From Bursaphelenchus xylophilus (Eukaryota; Nematoda; Chromadorea; Rhabditida; Aphelenchoididae): DNA of 64,000 nt. Positions 1 to 10,835 of this stretch are shown here, piece after piece. The position numbers and the translations under genes were made by a program. How positions within the stretch are numbered: position 1 is the stretch's first letter; each line of letters starts with the position of its first letter. Where the stretch lies: the NCBI GenBank assembly GCA_904066235.2, contig CAJFCV020000006.1, positions 4,712,001-4,776,000 on the forward strand, read 5' to 3'. The notes beneath the pieces were generated by a model. The model worked only from the letters and a program-made list of their open reading frames with translations, did no database searches and was not told where the DNA came from.

Positions 1-481
1 TACGGGCCTGAAAATAAAATTTTTTAATTGGAATAACAATGAAGGCAGTTTTGAGAGATGTTAGAGGAAAAAAAGTCCCATAAAAATTATTATAATTTGG
101 AGTCTCGGGCGCAGCTCGGGAAAAATCCGAAAAAATTAAAACGACAGTCTTCTCAAATACCAATTCCTGTGGGTTTTGGCTTCCATCTTATTAGAGTTGA
201 TATGAATTTTTGCCAACAAAATTTCTTCAACTCACATCATTGTAGACTTCCTGATAGGTCTTGCTGATGTTCTGCTCCTTGAAGACGAACAATTCCTTGT
301 CCGGGTGCTTCTCCGTGAACTCCCTGACCTGTTGGCCGATGGTTTTGTGCATCAGAGGGATGTCCGAGGTCTGATGCACATAACTCATCAGTTTGCTGCC
401 ATCAGCTGCCGTGTGCTTGAGGCGGAGAGATCGGAGGGCGCGGAGATTCGAGAGAACCGGGAGTTTCTTGGACAACAACAT
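1..481 (-). CDS. Acyl-CoA synthetase family member 2-like, 5' end (partial)
   Basis: Exon 1 is 481-236 and a second exon starts at about 7 and leaves the window; the intron (235-8) has a GTGAGT donor and a TTTTCAG acceptor. The first ATG in frame is at 481; the frame is open further upstream but has no ATG. The first ~30 residues are rich in Leu, Ser, Arg and Lys with no acidic residue, which fits a mitochondrial targeting peptide. The following stretch (SYVHQTSDIPLMHKTIGQQV, then EKHPDKELFVFKE and KTYQEVYND-ARG) matches the N-terminal part of ACSF2-type acyl-CoA ligases, which activate medium-chain fatty acids to CoA esters using ATP. The AMP-binding catalytic core lies outside the window, so activity cannot be judged. 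Family assignment is by recognition only. Confidence 0.8.
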
Positions 482-649
482 CGGCGAAGAAAGACGGTCA
501 GCACGGCGACCGGAAACGACCACTAACTGAGAGGGGTGGTAGGAAAGGAGCGAAGTTCGATTTGAAACAAGAAAAGGACATGAAAACTTTGGGAAATTTG
601 AATAATTTGGAGGCGAACTTAAAGAAAAAAGTTTTAAAGTCCAAGGCAC

Positions 650-1039
650 TGATGATTTTTCGACTAAAAAGATGCTAATAGCTGCTGTAATTTGTTTATA
701 ATATGAGGTTGTTTTTTAACAAATTGTTTTAAACAAATTTTGCCGTATTTTTTCAAAAAATCAAGTCCCCAAATTTCCCGAAAAAATCAAAATTTATTTT
801 ATTTTACGTTTTCTGTTTCAATATGTTTGACGTAATATGTGTTGACAAGCATTTTAATGTTAATTTTATTGTTCTCTTCCGGAATAATGAGTTGCCTTCC
901 GGCTATCCCGAATTGCCCAAAAAATCTTATTTTTCGATCAAAAAGTCACAAAAAACGTTGTAAAATTTTATTATAGGAAAATGACAAAAATATATTACAC
1001 GACTATTCTTGGTATCTACAGAGTTGTTCATTAAACATC
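650..1039. other. Intergenic: ACSF2 upstream / transporter 3' region
   Basis: AT-rich sequence between the divergent ends of the ACSF2-like gene and the 3' end of the transporter gene. A minus-strand AATAAA (972-967) lies about 70 nt past the transporter stop and is the likely poly(A) signal. No other feature seen. Confidence 0.6.
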
Positions 1040-4000
1040 TTATGCTTTGGTCTCTTTTAACTCGACTTGTTGTGATACCTTGGGGGTCTGGAGGTTTTGA
1101 AGCGAGGTTTTGTGCCGGAGACGCTCTTCCTGTGTCATGAACAATGTCTCCACCTCATCCAGAGAGTGATTCTTGGTTTCGGGGACATAAAAGTAGGCGA
1201 TTACAAAGCCGAAAGCAGTAATTGCGGCATACAGGAAGAAGGTCCCTGAAAAAATTTAATTTTTTGTACTGTCTTTATATTTATAAAGGTAAAACACAGG
1301 TTCGATTTCCCAAAAAAATTTTTAGTTTTTATCAAATTTTATTCCTTACCGTATCTAGTAATAGTGGTAGTCAACGTCAGGTATGTCATGGAAACCGCCA
1401 AATTTGCGATCCAATTAGAGAACGTCGACAATGAAACGCACATTCCCCGAGCCCAAATCGGATAAAATTCAGCGTTCAAAACCCAAGGCATGGGCGATAA
1501 TCCGGATGAGAAGCTGATGAGGTAAATAACCATGAGAATCAAGGGCAGCATCGTGTATTTGTTTTCGCAGAAAACGTCAGTCCATTCAAATTCAACGCCG
1601 GAAACATTGTGCATGAAACTCGGGGCTTCGGAGGAGCAGAATCCTAAAAAAATGCGAGTTTTGGAAAAAAATTTCTGTTGTAAAATACGCCATTTCTTGT
1701 ATGTCGCACAGATTATTTTATGACTCACCATCAGCAGATCTGATATCCGAATGAAGTTCATCCAATGGCAAACACACTCCTCCTTCATTAGCAAAGGCTG
1801 TGGCCCCACAGAAACCACAAGAATCATCGGTAACACAGAAGTCACAATTGGTGAAGGCCAAGCATTTCTGAACATGCGGATCAGCAAGGTTCAAGTGTGG
1901 ATGGGCTCCTGAAAAGTCACTTTTCAAGATGTTGATCAACTGAACACTAGAATTTTTTCGAACAAGCATAATATTTTAGGCCTAGGCTGCCTCAATAGAT
2001 CCCCAAATTACCTGTAATTTGCTCCATTTGAGCGGGACTCATCGTCGGCAATGTGTCCCGATTCACCATCATGAAAGAAATCGCCATTAAACACAATGAA
2101 ACGGTGACCGCGACCATCGATGACAGAATTACCGGACGTCTTCCAAACCTCTCCACAATGAAGAATGGCAATAGATTTGCGGCGAAATTGAAGAAAGATG
2201 TGATACAAGACAGCCAGATAGCCTCATGGTTGTCTCTAACGCCCGTTGACTTGATGATTGTCCCGGTGTAGTACATGATTGTGTTGATTCCGGCAAGCTG
2301 GTTGAAATATTGAAGACTGCAACCGAGGATTAAGGCACGACGGACGTGAGGGGTGTTCCAGATCTTGACGAGGACGTTTTGTTTGCCTGAAATGGGGGGA
2401 ATTTTATTTTAAACTTGATTCGAAGCTTCGATGCCTCCGAAATTCTGCAAATAAGTCTATAAAGTGTATGCATGAATTGCTGAAATTTTAGCAAACCTCT
2501 TCGACTCTATTAATACAGGGCGTCCAGAGAAATGTGCCGGAAAGTTTTTGTCGATTTCTTGGCGCTCAATCAAGATATCCGAAAGATTCTTTTTGCAGGA
2601 TAAAGAAGAATATGGGCGGTTTTTTGTGCAAAAGGATCATTTTCTCCGCCAGCGCGGAAGGCAGTGTATTCGGCGGAGACTTTTGATAGCTTTTTTGATC
2701 ATCACACCAACTTTAAACGCTTTATTATGAACTTTGATGGTTGAAACAAAGATATTTGCATATTTTCATGTTTACCAAGTGTTCGGCGAAGGTATGGCGG
2801 ACGCTCGCCGAATCGGCGGAGGCCATAACTCAGCTGCGGACAAGACATGGTCCAACACAATTTTTATGGCCTGGCTTGAACACCCTGCTGGCTTCGTATG
2901 CCTTCGAAAATTTTGTCACCAAGCTTTGGCAGAAGCTAAGCCATCGGAAAACCACTTGGTGCACCAGAAAACAACAAAAAATTTTTTGTTCAAATTTCCT
3001 TTTGCCTTGCTGTTTCAAACCTCCGCACGGTGCACTCGGACTTTATCGGTGTTGCAGCGACAGGCTGCACCGTGCAGTCGCTACATGGGATCGCATTGCG
3101 ATGTCGCTGTCTGTGTGATTTATTGCGTCAAAAATTTGAAGACTTTCCGGAAGTTTCAGCATCATAATAATGCGTTTAAAATTGGTGTGATGGCCAAAAA
3201 AGCGATCAAAAGTCTCCGCCGAATACACTGCCTTCCGCGCTGGCGGAAAAAATGATTCTTTCGGACAAAAAACCGCCCAAATTCTTCTTTATCCTGCAAA
3301 AAGAATTTTTCGGATATCTTTATTGAGCGCCAAGAAATCGACAAAAACTTTCCGGCACATTTCTCTGGACACCCTGTACAAATTTTAACAAAAATCTTAT
3401 CCTTACCTTGCTCCGCTCTGGCTCTTTCTTCCTGCTCATGAAGAGCAGCAATTTCTCCAAGTTCGTAGTTGATCCATTCCTGATCTCCACCATAGACCCG
3501 TTCCAGAACCTAAAACAAACCTCGCCTTTATTACCTAACCCAAATTGTGCAACTCTCAACGCAATTTAAGCCCACCTTTCGACTCTGTTTAGCAGTTCTA
3601 TGTCGGTAGAGCCACCTTGGGCTTTCAGGCAAGAAAAAGAATCCGAAGAATTGGAAGACCGCTGGGATCACGGCCACTCCGAACATCAATCTCCATCCAA
3701 TGTTATAGGGATCAATGTAAGCCAGGCCCCCAGCGACAATGCTGGCTGCGAATTGACCGAAACAGACCATCATGTTGAAACTTGTAACGAGTTTTCCACG
3801 GACATGAGTTGGAGAGCATTCTCCGACGTAGACCGGGACAATCATCGAGGCTACTCCTGCAATTGTATAGATGGTAAATGAAACTGTTCTCCGGTTCAAA
3901 GGTGACGCAGAATTTCCCTGATTTATGTTAGGGTCTTTTTGCGTGTGCAGTGATGTTTTACTGTACAAATTAGTCTCTTACCAATAGCCAGTCCGAGTAA

Positions 4001-4488
4001 AATCCGTCCAATCAGAAGGACTGCTTTTGAAGTAGCTACTCCACAAAGTAAGGCTCCAATGGAGAAGATAAAGCTGGACACTATAATTGACTTCTTTCGA
4101 CCAAACCGATCACCAAATTTTCCTGAGAACAGAGATCCTACCGCAGCGAAGGCTAAAATAACGTAAAAATATTACTAAATACATAATGCGATATATTTCT
4201 ATAATACACACGCTATAGAAGTATCAAACCATTACATGCTATATAGATTTTTCGCTTACCCGGAGTTATGGCGATGATTAATTCCTGCCATAAATGATTC
4301 ATCGGCCTCATCGCGCCATTATTTACAACGTATAACATCGCTGATGACACTATACCCGTGTCATACCCAAACAAAAATCCGCCAACAACTGACATTGAAG
4401 CCAGCAACCAGACGAATCCAGTGACTCGGGGCTGTGTTTTGGGTCGATTTTCATTGATTCCATCGGCAACTGTGGCTATGCCCACCAT
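1040..4488 (-). CDS. Proton myo-inositol cotransporter-like (SLC2A13/HMIT type)
   Basis: Eight exons: 4488-4260, 4152-3982, 3856-3576, 3509-3407, 2386-2012, 1908-1729, 1643-1350, 1245-1040; 612 aa, frame closed throughout. MFS sugar-porter signatures are all visible: GYDTG in TM1, DRFGRKK after TM2, PESPRWL after TM6, ERFGRRP in loop 8-9, [10 protein letters not shown] in TM10 and PETKNHS at the end of TM12. A Cys-rich extracellular insert (about residues 387-450, with [10 protein letters not shown] and CGFC) lies between TM9 and TM10; this insert marks the HMIT/SLC2A13 branch rather than ordinary GLUTs. Expected role is H+-coupled myo-inositol uptake at the plasma membrane, in nematodes linked to osmotic balance. 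Intron 4 (3406-2387) holds an 861-bp inverted-repeat element. A minus-strand AATAAA follows the stop. Start chosen as the first ATG, 12 residues before the Pro/Arg-rich lead into TM1. Confidence 0.93.
2516..3376. mobile_element. Non-autonomous DNA transposon with ~210-bp inverted arms (Tc1/mariner-like TA target)
   Basis: The arms 2516-~2731 and ~3160-3376 are reverse complements with only scattered mismatches. The ends are CAGGG(C/T)GTCCAGAG and the element is flanked by TA on both sides (2514-2515, 3377-3378), the target duplication of the Tc1/mariner superfamily. The ~430 bp between the arms shows no transposase. Each arm carries the same 60-codon open frame, but the differences between arms are mostly amino-acid changing, so it does not look like a maintained protein. 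It sits within an intron of the inositol transporter gene. Confidence 0.85.
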
Positions 4489-7400
4489 GATGTGTGCTGG
4501 GTTCTATACACGACGCGCTGCTGCCCAAGTTTTCTTCGGAAAAGCTTGCAGTCCAGTAAATGGCTGTTCAAAATGCTGAAAAATATTTGGAGTAGAGGAT
4601 GAGGATGAAGCGAATACATGGAAAGAAGATGCAATGACATAACACGAAGTTTTTTTTAATGGCAGAGTCGGGGCAGCATGAGTTTATTTTTGGTAATGAG
4701 TGTTTAAATAGAGTACATTTAAACGTAGCAGAACATAGAGACTTTTTCTCACTCACTGCTTACAAGCATATGGCCTAAAATATTTTCTCTGACCTACTAT
4801 CTTCATTACCGTAAACCTTCGGTACAAAGACTTGAATAGTCCGGTTACCCTTGGAAAAAAATCCAATATTTTAACACTTGAGGCACGAAAACATGCCTAT
4901 GCATAACCTCATGAGAACAAGAGCATCCTAACCCAAAGAGGATTGCATAAAACCACAGCCCCATACTGAAGATCACTCACCACATCGGCAAATGTTTACA
5001 ATGAGCGCCGCAGAACTTTGACTTGCTGAGCAGCCCTCAATATAAGCCCTGCGGAGATTGTTTAGGGTATTTGAATACATTAGCTGGGACGTGTCATGTG
5101 CTGACTTTTAAAGAGAACAAGATAAGAGATCAACTCAGAAATTGCGTCACATTGTACCATGCACAGGATAGCAGAAATGTTAACCATGTGGCCAAAGGTC
5201 ATCGGATTCTAAATTTACAGTTTTGCAAACAGTAAGATACAAAGCCTACGTATGTATTTGTCTGTCAAAATCTATGCTTTATATAATTTAAATTATAAGC
5301 AAATTGGGCACAGTGATAACAAATTCCTGTTCCTGTTTATCAGTAATATTTTTAAAATGGAATGCGGCTAGTTCCTATAATACCTCCGGGTTATCACAGC
5401 TGTGATAAGCAAGCATACAAAAAATAAATGATCATAATAAGCGGTGATCAGAGCGCTTTTTAAAGATCATGAGAGTATTTTTTGAACGTTACAAATTTTG
5501 ATGGAACTTTGCGGACAGCGAGACAAACGCATGGAATCTTTGTGATCGCAAAATGAGCCTTTGATGAGAGAAAAATTGTTCTTCGATTTGGGAGGTAGTC
5601 GGAGCTTAATGTAGCGCTTAGACATGGATTTAACTGGTTCTAAGTGAGTAACAAGGCTTGATATTGAACGAACAATTTCTTCGGGCTCTATTCGCTAACT
5701 TAAAATCACAATAACTAAAGTAGTTAAGGTTTCTTTTCAGTACGTTCCACTCACGCCCCAAGAACATAGGCTGACAGGTGTACCTTCTGACTAGATTTGT
5801 TCCAAAATTCAAACAAAACCAGGCAACTCCAACTGTTCAATTCAACACTAAAAAAGGGCACTACAAAAGAAACTTTCTCTATTCCATCAAACATCACGGT
5901 CAATTCAATGCTTCTACAACACATTTCACACCATGATTTTTTGCAATTACAATACCGATTTCTGTATTTACTTTTAACCACGCGTTTGTTGTATCAACAA
6001 CCTTTAAAAGTCAAATACGGGACCCTTATTTTACAGTGCTCAAATATTTGCCATTTTTTGGTTCTTTTCAAAAATCGTTTGGAAAGTTTTTAAAAATGCG
6101 AATTCCACGTTGTTAATTCCTCGTGATTCCCTAAAATAACAAAACGAGCGTTGTGACGTTGAATGGACACCAAATCAAATAATCCCTTGAACATTTTGTT
6201 TTTATTACTTTCCAGTAAGGCCTTATTGGTAAGGGTTTACTGAGTGAAAAATGAGCAAGGTAATGAACACGTTGATGGACTGGTGACAGAATACAAAAAA
6301 ATTTTGATGTGATAAAGCAGAATTAAAAATTGTTCGATGATCTCGTTCTACGAGAAGAATGAAGATTAATTTTACTGTGGAAAAAATACAATTGAAGTGT
6401 TCGAATTTCGATGAAACATAGCCATGCCTTCAAAATCTCAAAAAAAGTATTCACCATTTATCTCTCATTCCAAATTTGATAAAAAGACAAGCCTTTCCAT
6501 AACAAACAAGCCTTATATTATTTTGTATTTCACTATACAAAGCCTTGTCACCACCGCAAGTAGACTTCAAAAACTTCACCTGATCCGCTCACCTACAAAT
6601 CGCGGCTCAATTACGCTCAAAATAACCGAAAAAACTTTGGCTCTTACAAAGTTTCTATCCACCTTTAAAGGTTGCGTTTATTTTCGTTTTTAATCGTGAT
6701 GTTTGGAGCGCGGGAATTATTAAATATTGGGTGAGCGAAGAGCGAGAGGAAAACTCTCTGAAACATGTAAACAGAGTTACATTGCGGTAACGAAATCATG
6801 GAATTTTATCGCCGTCTTTATCACCTTTTTTTAAATAAGTACGGTAAAAATAAAAAACGGTAAATAAGAACGTTGGCAAAGTTTTCAAAAAGACCGAATA
6901 TCGCTGATGATATACGCATGCTCACGTGGGCTTTGTGATTAGAACGCTGAGCTATTTATAATCGAAAACATTCGGATTGAAATCACATTTTGGTTCGAGC
7001 TAATCCACTTGTTTGCTTCGAGATCCCCAGTTCAGCACGCATTTGACAGCTGAACTTTAGCGCTTGGAATAATATTTTGTGATGGTTTGGAAGCAGTTTG
7101 AAAATATAAACGTAGAGGATTGTAAGATAATTATATCATTGCATGACTTGAACAAAATCTAGAAAGGAATCTCACTAAAGTCCGTTGCAATTTTTGCAGG
7201 TTTTAAGAAAGTCGCTACATTTACAGTGATATGCAATCCATCAAAAAGTCTAGGGCAAAACATTTTTTAGCCTTTTTTGGGATCCTGTTGAACTTTCAGA
7301 CAGCTAAAAAATGATTTTTAAAGATGATCGCCGCGATGATTGTAAATGTTGACAAATTAGAAATAAATAAATAATAAAAACCTCATCTGATAAGGTCAAG

Positions 7401-8296
7401 ATTAATCAGAGGCCATCTCGCTTTTCAAGTGATTCCAAAGGGCTTTTTAAAAAAGCTATTTTTAATTAACTATCACGAAAAACACACGCTGCAGCGCGCT
7501 GAATTCGGCGACCTTGCCCTTCATTTACTGAACTACCGTATTTTTTACAAGTTATTTTTAGTTATTGTTAGCCAAACGAAAATGGAACGTATCACGGTAA
7601 GAAAGACAAAAAATATAAGTATATGGAGTTACAGTAGTCTCAAGTTTAAAACTTAAGAAGCGGGAGAGCTCCGCGTTTTAAATAACAAGCAATAAATATC
7701 CTTGTAAAGCACTTTCCTTTCGGCGTCAATGATACGCATTTCTCATGAATTTTTGCACATACCAAGCTCGCGAAGTGTACTTAACTTTAAACTACACTGC
7801 AGTAATAATCTCCCCCACAGAATTTAGACATAAATCGCGAGCCGAGCCCGGTCAAAACAAGTTCAAGAAGGGCCCATTAGACCGTTTGGTAGAGCCGTTT
7901 CTCACCCCAATTACCACCTTCAACGTTTTCTATAGCTCCCAAAATCGCTTGATGATATAAATTTTAATTATTTTGACTATGTTGATACCCCTGAATTCTC
8001 TTCGCTAAATTTCCCGCAATAAGTGTTATTTCTTTTGCATCTTTAAAAGTCGAACCACGTGAAAAGCTTACAATTTGCGGGTTCAGTGAATCGAAGAGCA
8101 TTCCGGAATCAGCTGGTTTTAAAGTTATGGCTGTTGAAATAACAAAAGACGCTGGCGATTCGTTGATGGATGGATTTTATTCGAGAGCTAGAAAACGTAG
8201 TCTTCACAGGAAAAAAAGATTTATTCGAAAAATGTAAATCAGAGTAAAAAAATACGGTTAGAATCAAAAAATAAAAAATAGTGCAGAAATCGTATT
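4489..8296. other. 3.8-kb intergenic region, no gene recognised
   Basis: AT-rich sequence upstream of the transporter start and downstream of selenium-binding protein gene A. Only short open frames without familiar motifs, plausible splice signals or codon structure. No tRNA-like B box was found by eye. Promoter elements of the transporter gene should lie just above 4488 but none can be named. Confidence 0.5.
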
Positions 8297-10641
8297 TTAC
8301 ACAAAAATATCAGAGGTACAGTCGCCTCCAGGGTACCTCATATCATGAGGACCATATGGCCCGTCTTCAAGAGAGCCAAAGTCGACAATAAATTTGGGAT
8401 CAATCTTCATCCCGCCATGTTCAATGTCAATGTCGGCTTTGATAAGTTGGCCGCCTTTTCTGAAGATCATAGAGATAAGAATAAGAGAGAAATCTGATTA
8501 TAACAAATGTCCATTATGCAACAAGTTTCTTACTTCGACATATCCGGATAGAACTGCTTGTCCCAAACCGAGTACAAAGAATTTGTAATGTAAAGACGGC
8601 GTCCGTCAAGGCTCAGTTGGATCATTTGTGGGCCACCTTGGAACTTGACGCCCTTGATTTCGAGTTGTGGAACTGTGTCCTAAAGAGTAAAAAAACAGAT
8701 TTTTTGGAGCTCTTATGGGGTTTTTTGTAGTGCCCAAAAAGTGTTATAAAATACATATATGTCAAAAGATTTGTAAGATACTAGTCGCGGAAAAAAGTCC
8801 TGGGAATTTTCTGCGACTCTGCACTGTGCATGAACCCGAAAAGTGCTTTTGCACAGTGCAATTTTGTTGATTTTGCCTTATTGTCGCGCGCGATTCCCGC
8901 GACAAATCAACTTTTCGGTGCGCGACGGAATTTGGGGGGCGCGAGAAATTCCCAGGACTTTTTTCCGCGACTAGTATACTTCGAATTTTGTAAGGATGAC
9001 CTGTCTAACGGACTAATGTAAGATCCAAAAAATGACTTACGTGCCCCTCCGGATCATACAACACTGCGAGTCCGTAATCCTTGCTGATCATTCCTCCAGT
9101 AGAAATTCTTCCAGTCAACTTGATATTGTAAGGATCTTCGATATTATATTGACGAACTTCGCCGAAGAACCAACAAGAAGCATACAGATATTTGTCATCC
9201 ATTGAGATCAAAATATCCGTTATCATCGCTGGGAGGGTTGGCAAGGTCCAACTGGCCACAACTTTTGGCGGAATTGTAATTGAAACTTCATGTTTCCATG
9301 GGTCTTGGAACTAAAGTAAATAAAATAAGAAACACAATTAAAAAATTTACATTGTCTTTGTATACATGGATTAAAGACGAGCCTAAGGCAGTGCCAATAA
9401 AGGCATGTGGTTCGTCCGGGTTATGTTTGAATCGCACTTCAAATGGGAGTTGGCCAGTGACGTTGTCAAGTTCTAGCGTTTGCATAATTTGCCGTCTGTT
9501 GTAGTCCCATAAATGGATGTTCTTTCCATATTTGCCTAAAATATACAACTAGTTATGACTATACAGAACAACAACACTTTTTTACGGAGTAAAAACACTC
9601 TTTTCCAAATAATCTTAATTTACCCTAAATACTATAGATTTAAGTTGATTTTTTGTAGTAACAATTGAGATATACAGCTGTCGCCTCCTTACCCTGAAGA
9701 ACATCCATCATGCTGAACCCATTTTTGAAAGTTTTGGGAGCTGCCCATTCCGATGATAACAGCACATTATGTCTCGGTTGGTACCAAAAATCATAATGAA
9801 ATTTTGGGAGCATCCCTGTGCTGGGCCAATTTCCCTTTACTTCAAACGTTTTACTGTCCAAAACGATTAGATCCCCTGAAGTAGATGCTACACCCAAAAA
9901 AGGTGACCGTATTTTACCTTTATTGTTGCCGTCATTATCCCCCAAGGCGCCAATAACAACTTCTCCTTCGGGGGTGCAATGAGGAGTGTGAAAAGCCGTG
10001 GCATTCAATTTCTCAAATTCTTTGGGCTCAATTATCTGGAAAGCGTAAGAATTACATTTCGCTATAGCAAAGCAAACCTTAATTCATAACGTATTTTACC
10101 TTATGAATCTTCAGAGCCTGTGGATCACGAGTATCAATAATATAAACTCGAGAAGAATGAAGGCAAGGTAGAACCAGGTGTGATCTGCGAGCGGAATCGT
10201 CATCCCTGCATCCAGCGCAGGCATTCCAGCCAGAATGATGAAGCTCGTCGCCGACGTTGGGCATATCGAGCTTGCAAAGAATCTACAGAACATAATGTCT
10301 TTATTTTATCATAGTTTAAGCAAATTTTGGCCGGGGAAAAATCACTTTTTGTTCCGTAACATTGCACACTCGACTTTATGATGTATTCTGAATAAAAAAG
10401 ATCAAATCTTGGCAGTATTTTGGCTGTATGTTCCCCAACGTTCGTACTGTAAACTTTGCTTACGTACCTTTCCATAGCTCTGGCTCCCCGGATCTACATC
10501 GACGGTAATTAACGCGTCTGGTTTTCTTTCTTCCGCAGTGTTCACACAATTAATAATCAGCACCCTTTCTCTCGGCGCTTTGATCGCGTCTTCTGGACTC
10601 GTAAAACAAATCCCGTTGTCACAGCCTTTCTCATTGCTCAT
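8297..10641 (-). CDS. Selenium-binding protein 1 / methanethiol oxidase-like, copy A
   Basis: Eight exons: 10641-10468, 10282-10100, 10035-9918, 9875-9693, 9535-9351, 9310-9041, 8679-8534, 8459-8297; 473 aa, close to the usual ~470 for SELENBP1. Family landmarks are present in order: [23 protein letters not shown] (the cysteine here is the selenium-linked position of the family), [78 protein letters not shown] and a C-terminal [12 protein letters not shown]. The family oxidises methanethiol to formaldehyde, H2S and H2O2. This copy has the shortest N-terminus ([10 protein letters not shown]) and ends directly after DIFV, lacking the PPK/PSK tail of copies B and C. The 9040-8680 intron holds a 194-bp inverted-repeat element. 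Same strand as copies B and C, about 195 bp downstream of B. Confidence 0.93.
8781..8974. mobile_element. 194-bp MITE in intron 6 of selenium-binding copy A
   Basis: Perfect ~29-bp terminal inverted repeats beginning CTAGTCGCGGAAAAAAGTCC, flanked by TA dinucleotides (8779-8780 and 8975-8976). A shorter nested inverted repeat around TGCACTGTGCA / TGCACAGTGCA lies near 8818-8860. No coding content. Confidence 0.85.
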
Positions 10642-10835
10642 ATTTAAAAGGTTAACTAGTAAAACAGTGACAGAAAAAACTGTTTTTATTAGCAATGGCT
10701 TGTTTGTGTTTACAAAGTAAAACAAACAACTTTATGAAATTTATTTTGAAATTTGTTTGATCAAACAGCATTTATCAACACACGAATCAATTTATTCTGC
10801 TCTTATAATAATCTTTGTGATTAATTAGGCGTATT

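Noticed and set aside
227..649. 140-aa start for the ACSF2-like protein at 649
   Set aside because: The codon at 649 is GTG, and the residues before 481 lack the character of a targeting peptide; the first ATG is at 481.
1290..1315. tRNA B-box-like GGTTCGATTTCCC
   Set aside because: Spacing within the box is off by one, no A box or acceptor stem around it, and it lies inside a transporter intron.
2530..3344. Two similar 60-aa open frames (SWRSIKISE...) as a repeated gene
   Set aside because: They are the two arms of an inverted-repeat transposon; differences between them are mostly amino-acid changing, and no partner exon exists.
10642..10725. Signal-peptide-like extension of selenium-binding copy A
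   Set aside because: It would need a TTG start at 10725; the family is cytosolic and the ATG at 10641 fits the family N-terminus.
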